Source of the DNA: Candidatus Kryptobacter tengchongensis
GTDB lineage: Bacteria; Bacteroidota; Ignavibacteria; Kryptoniales; Kryptoniaceae
Length of the DNA stretch: 64,000 nucleotides
Reading direction: 5' to 3'
NCBI GenBank assembly: GCA_001485605.1
Contig: FAON01000016.1
Span: 1-64,000 of the forward strand
Each line of letters opens with the position of its first letter. Position 1 is the stretch's first letter. Below are positions 16,830-26,544 of this stretch, in pieces. The translations under genes and the position numbers were made by a program. A model generated the notes under the pieces. It searched no databases and had not been told where the DNA came from. It was given only the letters and a program-made list of their open reading frames with translations.

Positions 16830-17255
16830 TTAATAAAGAATGCCAACGCCGTGTTTATAAACAAGTTCTCCACCTCTTAATCCTGTTTGAACTAAAAAGA
16901 ACATGCCAACAAGCGAGATTACAAAGACTATGAGATTCGTTTTGAAGTTAAACTTTCCGGTTCGCATCAGAATCACTTTCAAAATAAATGCGATAAAGAA
17001 AGTAATCCCGGTAAGTTTTGCGAATGTTTCATGGGATTCAATTAATTCTTCAAGATGTGAGACTTTTTCAAAGTTTTCGGCAGATGCCTCACCAGATAAA
17101 ATTGATGGAACAACAAAAATCAAACCTAACAAAAGGAGAAGAACCGACGAATTTTTAATCCAATCCTTTTGGAAAATCATCCAGAGTATTTCAAAGAGGA
17201 CATAGCTTGTTAGGAGGGCGATCGGGAAATGAACAAGCATTGGATGAAGTGGCAT
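16830..17255 (-). CDS. DUF2231-like four-helix membrane protein
   Basis: The start at 17255 gives MPLHPMLVHFPIALL, the characteristic beginning of DUF2231 proteins, with AAGG upstream; a longer reading frame exists but adds an atypical leader. The 141-residue product has four hydrophobic helices, with His residues at the start (HPMLVHFP) and end (GGELVYKHGVG), both typical of the family. DUF2231 genes are often found with cytochromes, and here the next gene encodes a cytochrome c-barrel fusion. Haem or quinone interaction is plausible but unproven. The gene diverges from the two-component system at 17418. Confidence 0.75.
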   Translation of the reverse strand: MPLHPMLVHFPIALLTSYVLFEILWMIFQKDWIKNSSVLLLLLGLIFVVPSILSGEASAENFEKVSHLEELIESHETFAKLTGITFFIAFILKVILMRTGKFNFKTNLIVFVISLVGMFFLVQTGLRGGELVYKHGVGILY

Positions 17256-17417
17256 AGTTTTAACCTTTTTTAGTTTGTAATTTAAGATATAAAGCATTAG
17301 AAAAACATTAAAACGAGATTAGAGTTTATTAATTAAGCGCAGAAAACTTGCTTGTAAATTTTGACGGAATTAACTTTGTTATGGTTACACGATAAACAAA
17401 TAAAATTTAAAGTTGCT

Positions 17418-18086
17418 ATGAAATTGCTTTTGATTGAAGACGAGAAAGATTTGACCAGAACGCTAAAAAAGGGGCTTAAAGAGGCAGGTTATAATGTTGA
17501 TGTGGCATATGATGGCGAATCTGGCGTTTTTATGGCAGTTTCTGGCGAATATGATTGTGTAATTCTTGATTTCAAATTGCCAAAAAAGGACGGGCTTGAA
17601 GTTTGCAGGGAAATAAGAAGAAATAAGATCTCAACTCCGATTTTGATGCTTACCGTTGTTGATGCGGTTGATATGAAAGTTAAATGTTTGGATGCCGGGG
17701 CTGATGATTATCTCACAAAACCATTTTCATTTTCGGAGCTCCTTGCGAGGATAAGGGCTTTGACGAGGCGTGCGAAAACAGCGTCATCATCAATTCAAAT
17801 TGCCGACCTTGTCATCAATCCCATAAGCAGAACCGTAATGAGAGGAGGCAAGAAAATTTATCTTTCTCCAAAGGAATATGATCTACTTTATTATCTTGCG
17901 ATAAATCAAAACAAGGTGCTGACACGTATGGAGATAGCTGAAAATGTCTGGGGGATAAATTTTGACACCGGGACGAACTATATTGATGTTTATATCAATT
18001 ACTTGCGAAATAAAATTGACAAGGGATTTGATAAAAAACTGATTCATACTGTTCGTGGCGTTGGCTATGTTTTAAAGGTGGAATAA
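17418..18086 (+). CDS. OmpR/PhoB-family response regulator
   Basis: The start ATG at 17418 gives MKLLLIEDEKDL; the longer in-frame reading adds an unlikely leader. The receiver domain (1-115) has the acidic pair E7/D8, phosphorylation site D51 in CVILDFKLP, and the conserved Lys in YLTKPFS. The C-terminal winged helix (about 125-222) contains LSPKEYDLLYYLA and VRGVGYVLKVE. It is followed by a sensor kinase 14 nt later. Its divergent position from the DUF2231-cytochrome operon makes that operon a possible target. Confidence 0.95.
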   Translation: MKLLLIEDEKDLTRTLKKGLKEAGYNVDVAYDGESGVFMAVSGEYDCVILDFKLPKKDGLEVCREIRRNKISTPILMLTVVDAVDMKVKCLDAGADDYLTKPFSFSELLARIRALTRRAKTASSSIQIADLVINPISRTVMRGGKKIYLSPKEYDLLYYLAINQNKVLTRMEIAENVWGINFDTGTNYIDVYINYLRNKIDKGFDKKLIHTVRGVGYVLKVE

Positions 18087-18100
18087 AATTTTAAATTGAA

Positions 18101-19501
18101 ATGAACTACAAATCGTTAAAATTTAGGCTTAACTTGTGGTATCTTCTTGTTTTTGTCCTTGCGGTTTTGATATCTGAGATTGGAATTTATATATATCTTG
18201 ACAGGTCACTTCATAAAGAACTTGACATCTTGCTGATGAAGGAAGCGGAGGAACTTACAGGTAAGATAAAGTTTGATGGTGGAAGTTTTATATTTGTTGA
18301 TTCAACTGAGTTTTATGAGGCGGAACATTTTCACTTGAATGAGGCATCGGTCTTTTTCAGGGTGTTGGATGAAAATTTAAATGTTGTTGCTGTATCTGAA
18401 AATTTGAAGAAATGGAATTTTCAAATACCCAAGCCGAGCAAAGAAAAGCTTGGTCGTGCGGATGAAATTACAATAAATGGGGAAAGATTACGAATTTTTT
18501 ATCATCCTATTTATTCGGAGGGCAAATTTCGGGGGGTTGTGGAGACATCAAAGTTTGAGGGAACTGTGCAGACGGCGATGGGACTTTTAAGAACTTCGCT
18601 TATCCTTGCTGTTGTGCTTGCATTTATCATTGCATCGTATGGTGGGAATTTGATTGTTTCAAAGTTAATAAGTCCGCTTGAACAGGTGATAGAAAAAGCT
18701 GATAAGATAACGGCTGAAAATTTAACTGAAAGAATTGAGTTGAAAGATGGAAAATATCCAGATGAAATTATAAAGCTTGTGAATGCGATCAACAGATTAC
18801 TTGAGAGATTGGAAAAATCATTCAGGCAAATATCTCAATTCACATCCGATGTCGCCCACGAGCTTTTAACACCGCTCTCTGTTATAAAAGACGAGGTTGA
18901 AATAACATTGATGAAGAAAAGACGCTTAAGCGAGTATATTAACACTTTAAATTTAATTCAGAAACAAACGGACAGAACGATTTCAATAATAAAATCAATG
19001 CTTTATCTTGCTAAAGCTGATGCTGGAATTGTAAGAGCGAATACGCAAAAGGTTTATTTAAACGATTTAATTCGTGAATTGATTTTAACATTCAATTTGA
19101 AAGCAAAGCAGAAAAATGTGAAATTGAAATTTTATTGTAATTCCGATGTCGTTATAAATACGGATGAGAAACTTCTTTTTGAAGCTTTGCGAAACATAAT
19201 TGACAATGCAATTGAATATACTGGCTCTGGTGGTAAAGTTGAAGTAACCTGCGAAAGGATAGATGACAAGGTGAAAATTACCGTATCAGATACGGGGATT
19301 GGAATTAGCGAGGATGAGTTACCTTATATTTTTGACAGGTTTTATCGGGGTAAAAACGCTTTTGAAATAAATCCATCTGGAACAGGTCTTGGTCTTTCTC
19401 TCACAAAAGCCATAATTGAAATCCTCTCGGGTCAAATTAAAGTTTCAAGCCAACTTGGAAAAGGGACGGAATTTGTGATTTACCTTCCCGAGAAATTATA
19501 G
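18101..19501 (+). CDS. Sensor histidine kinase (CusS/heavy-metal type)
   Basis: The 466-residue kinase has two membrane helices (about 12-33 and 163-182) around a ~130-residue periplasmic sensor. A HAMP domain (183-240) follows, then the phospho-acceptor H253 in DVAHELLTPLS and an ATPase domain with the N box (NIIDNAIEYT), DTGIGI and GTGLGLSLTKAI. The order and size match CusS/CzcS-like metal sensors or related envelope-stress kinases. It pairs with the regulator just upstream. The signal is unknown; the sensor has several His and acidic residues (EAEHFHLNE) that could bind metal. Confidence 0.93.
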   Translation: MNYKSLKFRLNLWYLLVFVLAVLISEIGIYIYLDRSLHKELDILLMKEAEELTGKIKFDGGSFIFVDSTEFYEAEHFHLNEASVFFRVLDENLNVVAVSENLKKWNFQIPKPSKEKLGRADEITINGERLRIFYHPIYSEGKFRGVVETSKFEGTVQTAMGLLRTSLILAVVLAFIIASYGGNLIVSKLISPLEQVIEKADKITAENLTERIELKDGKYPDEIIKLVNAINRLLERLEKSFRQISQFTSDVAHELLTPLSVIKDEVEITLMKKRRLSEYINTLNLIQKQTDRTISIIKSMLYLAKADAGIVRANTQKVYLNDLIRELILTFNLKAKQKNVKLKFYCNSDVVINTDEKLLFEALRNIIDNAIEYTGSGGKVEVTCERIDDKVKITVSDTGIGISEDELPYIFDRFYRGKNAFEINPSGTGLGLSLTKAIIEILSGQIKVSSQLGKGTEFVIYLPEKL

Positions 19502-19599
19502 TCATAATTTTTTGCGTTAACGACTTAACTAAATCTCCTGCCTTGCTTATATCATTTTGAGAAATTAAATTTTATCAAAAATTAATTGATCTCACGAAG

Positions 19600-20766
19600 A
19601 TGAAAATTGCTTACTTTGATGCGTTTTCAGGGATAAGTGGTGATATGACCATAGGTGCTTTCATTGATGCGGGGATTGATTTTGAGGAATTTAAAAACGA
19701 AATTCAAAAGTTGAACTTAAAAAATTTTGATGTCAAGATAAAAAAAATCACAAGGCATGGGATAAATGCGACGAAATTTGATGTAGTCATAAAAGAAGAT
19801 AGAGAGGCTCATCGGAATCTTTCGGAAATCTTTGAGATAATTGACAAGAGCAATTTATCTGATTTCGTCAAGAAAACGTCTCAAAAAATTTTCACAACTC
19901 TTGCTCAAGCTGAGGCGAAAATTCATAATGTTGCAATTGATGATGTTCATTTTCATGAAGTTGGAGCGGTTGATTCAATAGTTGATATAGTTGGGACTGC
20001 GATTTGCATTGAAAAGTTTGGGATAGAAAAGATTTTTGTTTCAAAAATTCCGCTTGGTTCGGGCGGTTTCGTTCAAACGCAACATGGGAAAATGCCAGTT
20101 CCATCTCCAGCAACGGTTGAAATCTTAAAGAATTTTCCAGTTATTTTAACAGATGTTTCTTTTGAGTTGACGACTCCAACGGGTTCTGCCATAGTTGCAA
20201 CGCTTGCTGAATATGGGCTTGAAAAAGAAACGATAAAAATAAGCGCAATTGGATATGGCGCGGGGCAATTTGAAATCCCAGACCGTCCAAATCTTTTGAG
20301 AATTATCATCGGCGAAATCCCGTTAAAATACGGGGAAGAAAAACTTCTTTTAATAGAAACAAACATAGATGATATGAACCCAGAGGTTTACCCTTATGTT
20401 ATTGAGAAGCTCTTGTCCTCTGGGGCAAATGATGCTTACCTTGTCCCGATAATTATGAAGAAAGGTCGTCCTGGGATCTTGCTTTCAGTTCTTGTTTCAG
20501 AGTCAAAACTTGATAATGTGTTAAAAATTATCTTTACGCAGACGACAACGCTTGGTGTTAGAGTAATTGAGATCAAAAGAAGGAAGTTGCCAAGGGAACA
20601 AAGAGAAATTGAAACCCCATTTGGGAGAGTGAAATTTAAACTTGTTTCAATTGATAATGTTGAGCGACTCATTCCAGAATTTGAAGAATGTAAAAGAATA
20701 GCTGAAGAGAGAAATCTTCCATTGATTCAGGTTTATAAAATTCTTGAATCGTTGGTAAATCAGTAA
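19600..20766 (+). CDS. larC: Nickel pincer cofactor biosynthesis protein LarC
   Basis: LarC inserts nickel into the pyridinium dithiocarboxylate mononucleotide to make the nickel-pincer cofactor of lactate racemase and relatives, using CTP. The 388-residue protein has YFDAFSGISGDMTIGA at the start, DDVHFHEVGAVDSIVDIVG, ELTTPTGSAIV and ETNIDDMNPE, all typical of the family. Unlike the Lactobacillus gene, which needs a programmed frameshift, this is one uninterrupted frame. larA, larB and larE are not in the window, so the recipient enzyme is unknown. A nickel repressor (NikR) is encoded at 10208. Confidence 0.93.
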   Translation: MKIAYFDAFSGISGDMTIGAFIDAGIDFEEFKNEIQKLNLKNFDVKIKKITRHGINATKFDVVIKEDREAHRNLSEIFEIIDKSNLSDFVKKTSQKIFTTLAQAEAKIHNVAIDDVHFHEVGAVDSIVDIVGTAICIEKFGIEKIFVSKIPLGSGGFVQTQHGKMPVPSPATVEILKNFPVILTDVSFELTTPTGSAIVATLAEYGLEKETIKISAIGYGAGQFEIPDRPNLLRIIIGEIPLKYGEEKLLLIETNIDDMNPEVYPYVIEKLLSSGANDAYLVPIIMKKGRPGILLSVLVSESKLDNVLKIIFTQTTTLGVRVIEIKRRKLPREQREIETPFGRVKFKLVSIDNVERLIPEFEECKRIAEERNLPLIQVYKILESLVNQ

Positions 20767-20798
20767 GCTAATCTCAAAAAATTTCTTGCAAGAGGTTT

Positions 20799-23297
20799 AT
20801 GAAGAACCTTTATGTCAATGTGGCACTTCCAGTTCCTGTGAATAAGCTTTTCACTTACATTGTTCCCGATGAATTAAGGGATGATGTCGCCGTTGGGAAA
20901 AGAGTTATAGTTCCATTTGGGGAGCAGGAGCTGACGGGGATCATAGTTGAGGTTTCAACTCAAAGTGGGTGGCATAGGTTAAAGGAGATAAAAGATGTGC
21001 TTGATCAGGTTCCAGCTTTTTCCGAGGAAATGTTAAAGCTTACGAAATGGGTTGCAGATTATTATCTTGCAAGTTGGGGTGAAGTTTTGAAGACAGCCCT
21101 TCCTGCAGGAACCGTTCTTGAGAGCAGGAGTATTGTGAGACTTCGTCGTCAACTTGAGCCAGAGGTTTTGTCAAACATGGAGAAGAGCTCGCCAAAGAAA
21201 GCGGAGGTTTTAAAATTTCTTATAAGTCAAAATTCACCAGTTGCCATAAAGACTTTAAAGAACAAGTTTCATTTTAAAAACATTTATTCAATTCTTCACT
21301 CACTTGAATCTCTGGGTTATATTGAAATTGAAAGGTATCTCCCAGAACAAAAGGCGAAAATAAAGTTTGAGAAATTTGTTTCAATATCAAAAAGCTATGC
21401 TGATAACTCAAAGAAATTAACACAGGTAATTGAGGAGCTTGAAAAGACATCACCAAAGCAAGTAGAGATTTTATTGTTTTTGCTTGCCCGGTTGAAAAAA
21501 GGTGAGAGCGAAGTTTTACTCTCTGATCTATTAAGGGTAACGGGGGCAAGTATGCAAACGGTAAAAAAACTTGCTGAAAGAGGGCTAATTGAGATTTATA
21601 AAAAGGAAGCAATTAGAAAATTTGAATATGAATTTGATGAGCCCGATAAAAAGTTTGAGTTAAACGAATATCAAAAGAAAGCGCTTATTGAGATAAAAAA
21701 GGCAATTGATTCGGAAAGTTTTAAAACATTTTTGCTTTATGGTGTAACTGGCAGTGGAAAAACGCAAATTTACATTGAAGCGATAAAGGAGATAATAAAA
21801 CTTGGTAAAACAGCGATTGTTCTCGTTCCCGAGATTTCGCTTACCCCTCAGATTGTAAATCGCTTTAAGAAAAGCTTTGGTGATATCGTCGGAGTTCTTC
21901 ACAGCAGAATGTCAATTGGGGAAAGATATGATTCATGGAGGATGATAAAAAATGGGGTTTATAAAATTGTGATTGGTCCAAGGTCTGCAATTTTTGCACC
22001 ACTTGATAAAATTGGATTGATAGTTGTTGATGAGGAGCAGGAAAGTTCATACAAACAGTTTGATTTGCCCCCGAGATATAACGCAAGGGATGTTGCCATA
22101 ATGAGGGGAAGGATAAATAACGCTGTGGTTATACTTGGGTCTGCTACGCCATCGCTTGAGTCATACTACAACGCAAAGTTGGGGAAATATCACCTTCTTG
22201 TTTTACCTGAACGAGTTGATAACGCAAAGTTGCCGAAAATTGAGGTTGTTGATATGATAAAAGAGAGAAAAGAACACGCAAATAAAACATCAATTTCAAC
22301 TCTTTTGACCCAGAAAATTGATGAGAGAATTTCACGAGGGGAAGGGATTATAATTTTCCAGAACAGGCGTGGATATTCAACTTATATTGAGTGTCAGGAT
22401 TGTGGTTATGTTGAGATGTGTGATAATTGTAGCGTCACTTTGATCTTTCATAAAGCAGGCAACCACTTGAGATGCCATTATTGTGGGTTTGTTAAAAGCG
22501 TCCCTGAAAAATGTCGCAGATGTGGAGGAATTAAGCTTAAATTAAAAGGGGTTGGAACTCAAAGAGTTGAGGATGAGCTGGCACAGATTTTTTCAAGTGC
22601 GAAGATTATACGGATGGATCTTGACACGACGATGGGTAAGAAATCATATGATAAAATTATGCAAAGGTTTGCAAATGGTGAAGCCGATATTTTGTTGGGG
22701 ACTCAAATGGTTGCAAAAGGTCTTGATTTTTCAAGGGTAACGCTTGTTGGGGTTATCTCTGCGGATATACCGATGCTCATCCCAGATTTCAGGTCAAGCG
22801 AAAGGACATTTCAACTTCTCACACAGGTCGCTGGAAGAGCTGGCAGAAGTGAAAAGGAGGGTGAGGTTATAATTCAAACATTTCAACCAGATCATTATAT
22901 CTTTAATTACGTGGTTGAGCATAAAACGCTTGAATTTTACGAACGAGAATTAAAAATAAGAAAGGAACTTAACTATCCTCCATTTACACGGCTTATATTA
23001 ATTGAATTTAAGGGGAGAAACGAAAAAAATGTTGAGCTCGCCTCGGATGAATTTGCAAAGGAATTAAGATCAAAGGTCCACTTACCAGTTCAAATTCTTG
23101 GTCCAGCTCCAGCTGCGATACCGAAGATAAATCAAAATTACAGGTATCACATAATAATGAAAATTCCCAAAAATGTTGATAAGACTGGTGGTGAGATCGC
23201 TGGGATAATATGGCAGTTGAAGGAGAAATTTGAAGTGAAATTAAATTCAAAGGGTGTTAAATTAATAATTGATGTTGATCCGCAAAATACTGTTTAA
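20799..23297 (+). CDS. priA: Primosomal protein N', replication restart helicase
   Basis: PriA recognises stalled forks and reloads the replicative helicase. The 832-residue protein has the N-terminal fork-binding domain, the Walker A site GVTGSGKT (about 313-320), the DEEQ box (VVDEEQESSYKQ) and GSATPSLESYY. Its zinc-binding Cys cluster includes CQDCGYVEMCDNC, CHYCG and CRRCG, followed by a C-terminal helicase lobe (GTQMVAKGLDF, QVAGRAGR). AAGAGG precedes the ATG. It overlaps the following Omp85 gene by about 26 nt. Confidence 0.97.
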   Translation: MKNLYVNVALPVPVNKLFTYIVPDELRDDVAVGKRVIVPFGEQELTGIIVEVSTQSGWHRLKEIKDVLDQVPAFSEEMLKLTKWVADYYLASWGEVLKTALPAGTVLESRSIVRLRRQLEPEVLSNMEKSSPKKAEVLKFLISQNSPVAIKTLKNKFHFKNIYSILHSLESLGYIEIERYLPEQKAKIKFEKFVSISKSYADNSKKLTQVIEELEKTSPKQVEILLFLLARLKKGESEVLLSDLLRVTGASMQTVKKLAERGLIEIYKKEAIRKFEYEFDEPDKKFELNEYQKKALIEIKKAIDSESFKTFLLYGVTGSGKTQIYIEAIKEIIKLGKTAIVLVPEISLTPQIVNRFKKSFGDIVGVLHSRMSIGERYDSWRMIKNGVYKIVIGPRSAIFAPLDKIGLIVVDEEQESSYKQFDLPPRYNARDVAIMRGRINNAVVILGSATPSLESYYNAKLGKYHLLVLPERVDNAKLPKIEVVDMIKERKEHANKTSISTLLTQKIDERISRGEGIIIFQNRRGYSTYIECQDCGYVEMCDNCSVTLIFHKAGNHLRCHYCGFVKSVPEKCRRCGGIKLKLKGVGTQRVEDELAQIFSSAKIIRMDLDTTMGKKSYDKIMQRFANGEADILLGTQMVAKGLDFSRVTLVGVISADIPMLIPDFRSSERTFQLLTQVAGRAGRSEKEGEVIIQTFQPDHYIFNYVVEHKTLEFYERELKIRKELNYPPFTRLILIEFKGRNEKNVELASDEFAKELRSKVHLPVQILGPAPAAIPKINQNYRYHIIMKIPKNVDKTGGEIAGIIWQLKEKFEVKLNSKGVKLIIDVDPQNTV

Positions 23298-25023
23298 AGT
23301 TCTCACAATTTTTCTCTTTTCAGAATTTCTTCTATCGCAGCCGTTGAAAGTTGAAATTTACGGCAACAGATATTTGCCTTTAAGGGAAATAGAGAAACAA
23401 GTTTATGAGATCATCGGAGGGGGTGGAGTTTCAGGGGAAGAGATAGAAACATTGAAAGGCAAAATTTTAAATTTATATATTGAAAACGGATTTTATTTTG
23501 CAAAGGTTGAGTCAATCAAAGTAGATGGCAAGTTAAAAATTTATATTAGCGAGGGAAAGCAAGCGAAATTGGGGGAAGTGGAAATCTCTGGAAATGAAGC
23601 TTTATCGGTTGAGGATATAATTGCAATTTCTGGTTTTAAAAAAGGGGACATATTTTTGCCGGGGATTTTAAAAGACAAAATCAGGAGAATTCTTGACACA
23701 TATTCAAACATTGGATATCCACTTGCGAGGGTTGAGGTTGCAGGTTTGAATTTTGATGAAAATGGATTTGTAAACTTAAATCTTAAAATAAACGAAGGTA
23801 GCTTGATAAAAATTGAGCAGGTAAAAATTGAGGGTAATAAATTGACCAAAGAATCTCTAATTTTGCGAGAAATGAGGATTAAAAAGGGGGAAATTTATCG
23901 TGAGAGGAAATTCAACCAGATAAGAAATAGACTTGTGAAGCTTGGGTTATTTGAGGTGGTTGAGGAACCTGAAATTTTTTTCTCCGACACGATAAGTGGG
24001 GTTTTGATAAAGGTTAGAGAAGTAAGACCGAATTTTTTTGATGGTGTAATTGGCTATGTTCCGAGGACTGAAACATCGGGTGGATATTTCACGGGATATA
24101 TAAATATAGTTTTGAAAAATTTATTTGGCACAGGGAGAAGGTTTGGGGCAAGGTGGAATGCTGAAACACGGGAAACGCAGGAATTTGAACTTAATTATTT
24201 TGAACCGTATGTATTAAGTTTTCCGTTAAGTGCGGAGGTTTCTTTTCATCAGCGAAAGCAGGATTCAACTTATGTCGTTAGAGAACCAAAATTGAATCTT
24301 TCGTTTGAACTGACAAGCTCGGAGAAGGTTTCAGAAATTTTAAAGGCGTCGTTTTATATCTCTCAAAGGACGGTGATCCCAACTGCGACTGAGTTCATAG
24401 GTTATCAAATTTTTGAAAGCACGAGTTTAAATGCGGGGTTTGGGGTTTCATACGATTCAAGGGAGAATTTAGATTTTCGGGCTTCGGGGATTTATTTTTC
24501 AAGTTTTTATGAGGTTGGTAGGAAGAGGATCATTGGACCTGAAAAAATGTTAACATCTGAAACAAGGCGTAAAATTAACATAAACAAATTTCACCTTTCG
24601 CTTGATTTTTATCTTAATTTTGAAAAAATTTTAAAAAGTGTTCTCGTTCCGAGGTTTAACGCTGTGGTGGTGTATGGTGATGGGATTGATGAAAGTGACG
24701 CTTTCAGGTTTGGTGGGATGAGGACATTGCGTGGATATAGGGAAAGGGAATTTCTCGCAACACGAGCGATATGGTTAAACCTTGAAAACAGGTTTATGGT
24801 AAATCAAGAGTTTAACATATTTTTATTTTTTGATGTGGGATATATTTATCACCCTGTAATTTTGCCAAGGATAGCGAATTCATTTGAAGCGATAAGATAT
24901 GGCTATGGCATAGGGATAAAGTTAAAAACCGGGATTGGAAAGTTGAATTTGATTTATGCTCTGGGAAGGGGTGACTCTTTTAAAACAGGGAAAATACATG
25001 TTGGGATTGAAAGTGAGTTTTAA
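23272..25023 (+). CDS. Omp85-family outer-membrane protein with POTRA domains
   Basis: The ATG at 23272 is used (a TTG lies one codon before) and overlaps the end of priA. A signal peptide (ending LLSQ) leads into POTRA-like units at about 25-105, 105-180 and 180-255, with LGEVEISGNEAL and IEQVKIEGNKLT marking typical starts. Residues about 260-583 form a barrel with the Omp85 motif TLRGYRE and a terminal Phe. BamA has five POTRAs and TamA three, so this 583-residue protein is nearer TamA in layout. It probably helps insert outer-membrane or surface proteins; whether it is the main BamA of the cell is unclear. Confidence 0.85.
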   Translation: MLIRKILFKVLTIFLFSEFLLSQPLKVEIYGNRYLPLREIEKQVYEIIGGGGVSGEEIETLKGKILNLYIENGFYFAKVESIKVDGKLKIYISEGKQAKLGEVEISGNEALSVEDIIAISGFKKGDIFLPGILKDKIRRILDTYSNIGYPLARVEVAGLNFDENGFVNLNLKINEGSLIKIEQVKIEGNKLTKESLILREMRIKKGEIYRERKFNQIRNRLVKLGLFEVVEEPEIFFSDTISGVLIKVREVRPNFFDGVIGYVPRTETSGGYFTGYINIVLKNLFGTGRRFGARWNAETRETQEFELNYFEPYVLSFPLSAEVSFHQRKQDSTYVVREPKLNLSFELTSSEKVSEILKASFYISQRTVIPTATEFIGYQIFESTSLNAGFGVSYDSRENLDFRASGIYFSSFYEVGRKRIIGPEKMLTSETRRKININKFHLSLDFYLNFEKILKSVLVPRFNAVVVYGDGIDESDAFRFGGMRTLRGYREREFLATRAIWLNLENRFMVNQEFNIFLFFDVGYIYHPVILPRIANSFEAIRYGYGIGIKLKTGIGKLNLIYALGRGDSFKTGKIHVGIESEF

Positions 25024-25030
25024 AAAAATT

Positions 25031-25864
25031 ATGGGAATAGTCAAGATAGTAAGACCTTCAAATGTTTTGATCACTGGTTTAACTATATTTGTCAGTGTTT
25101 GGATTTTTGGGAGCGAAACTTTTGAATTGTTCAAACTTGCTTTAGTTGCAGGGATTGCTGGGGCTTTGATTGATGCTGGGGGGAATGTGATAAATGATTT
25201 TTTTGATGTTGAGATTGATAGAATAAATAAACCACGTAGACCAATTCCGTCTGGATTGATAAGCAGGGAATTTGCTTTGTTTGTTTATTTTATTTTGACG
25301 ATCTTTGGTTTATTTGTTGCGTCGTTTTTAAATAAAATAGCGTTTATAATTGCAATTTGCTCTGCTTTTGTGATTTTTCTTTATAGTTATAAACTTAAGA
25401 GAATTCCACTCCTTGGAAATTTTACAGTTGCCTTCTTGACTGGACTTGCATTTGTCTTTGCAGGAAGCGTGGTCGGGAATTTTAAAGAGCCTTTGTTCCC
25501 ATTTATTTTTGCTTTTATGATAAATTTTGGGCGCGAGGTTCTTAAAGATATTGAGGATATTGAAGGAGATTTAAAGGCAGGGGTAAGGACATTTCCGATA
25601 GTTTATGGGGTTAAGTGGGCGGTTTGGGTTTCGGTTTTCATTTTTGTTGTTTTGATCTTTGTAACTATAGTTCCTTATCTTGCCGGAATTTATAACCATT
25701 TTTATGCTCTCATTGTTTTGCTTGTTGATGCAGGTTTGGTTTTCGTCATATTTTCCTTGATAAGGGATAGTAGCAAGTATAATTTGAACAGATTGAGCAA
25801 TATTCTTAAATTTGAAATGTTAATTGGTTTATCCGCAATTTATTTTGGAAGTTTGAGATGGTGA
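25031..25864 (+). CDS. UbiA prenyltransferase, archaeal DGGGP-synthase-like type
   Basis: This membrane enzyme has about nine helices and the two Asp-rich motifs of the UbiA family: NDFFDVEIDRINKPRRPIPS and KDIEDIEGDLKAG. That combination resembles enzymes often annotated as geranylgeranylglycerol-phosphate geranylgeranyltransferases. These occur in archaea and also in many FCB bacteria, where the true substrate is often unclear. The start is uncertain: ATG 25031 follows the Omp85 stop by 7 nt, ATG 24998 overlaps it. Alternatives are a quinone or haem prenyltransferase, but neighbouring genes give no hint. Confidence 0.8.
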   Translation: MGIVKIVRPSNVLITGLTIFVSVWIFGSETFELFKLALVAGIAGALIDAGGNVINDFFDVEIDRINKPRRPIPSGLISREFALFVYFILTIFGLFVASFLNKIAFIIAICSAFVIFLYSYKLKRIPLLGNFTVAFLTGLAFVFAGSVVGNFKEPLFPFIFAFMINFGREVLKDIEDIEGDLKAGVRTFPIVYGVKWAVWVSVFIFVVLIFVTIVPYLAGIYNHFYALIVLLVDAGLVFVIFSLIRDSSKYNLNRLSNILKFEMLIGLSAIYFGSLRW

Positions 25865-25881
25865 AGACATCTGAGGGTGAA

Positions 25882-26544
25882 ATGATGCGAATAGAGAATG
25901 AATTCTATGAGCAGGGTTATTCAATTATAGCAGGGGTTGATGAAGCGGGATGTGGACCTCTTGCTGGACCTGTGGTTGCATGTGCTGTCATCCTACCGAA
26001 AGGTTATTTTAATTCGTTGATTTACGATTCAAAAAAAGTTTCTCCAAAATTGAGGAGGGAACTTTATGGGGTGATCTCGGAGAATGCGATTGATATAGGA
26101 ATTGGAGTTGCCTCAAACGATGAGATAGATAAATTTAATGTAAGAGGGGCAACGAAACTTGCGATGATTAGAGCATTGCTTGAACTTGAGGTAAAACCAG
26201 ATGTCGTTCTTGTTGATGGGAATTTTTTTGATGTTAATTTCTGGATGTTAAACCATGATGGCAGAAAAGTTGTGATTAAAAACATAATAAAAGGTGACAG
26301 GAAGTCAATCTCAATTGCGTCTGCCTCAATTATTGCGAAGGTTTTGAGAGATAATTTCATGGAACATTACGATGAAATTTACCCTGGTTATAATTTCTCA
26401 AAGCATAAGGGTTATCCTACTGAGGAACATCTTTCAGCGATAAAAAGATTTGGCGTTACAGAGATTCACAGGAAAACTTATAAGCCAATTCAAAAATTTT
26501 TAAAAGCGTTAAAACAATCAAGATTGTTTGATGAGGAGAAATGA
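25882..26544 (+). CDS. rnhB: Ribonuclease HII
   Basis: RNase HII removes RNA from RNA/DNA hybrids and cuts 5' to misincorporated ribonucleotides. Family motifs are AGVDEAGCGPLAGP (first metal Asp/Glu), KDSKK-type YDSKKVSPK, VLVDGN and SIASASIIAKVLRD, plus HKGYPTEEH. I chose ATG 25882 because GAGGGTGA is well placed before it; an ATG at 25858 is also in frame and would overlap ubiA. The gene overlaps yraN by 17 nt. Confidence 0.95.
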   Translation: MMRIENEFYEQGYSIIAGVDEAGCGPLAGPVVACAVILPKGYFNSLIYDSKKVSPKLRRELYGVISENAIDIGIGVASNDEIDKFNVRGATKLAMIRALLELEVKPDVVLVDGNFFDVNFWMLNHDGRKVVIKNIIKGDRKSISIASASIIAKVLRDNFMEHYDEIYPGYNFSKHKGYPTEEHLSAIKRFGVTEIHRKTYKPIQKFLKALKQSRLFDEEK

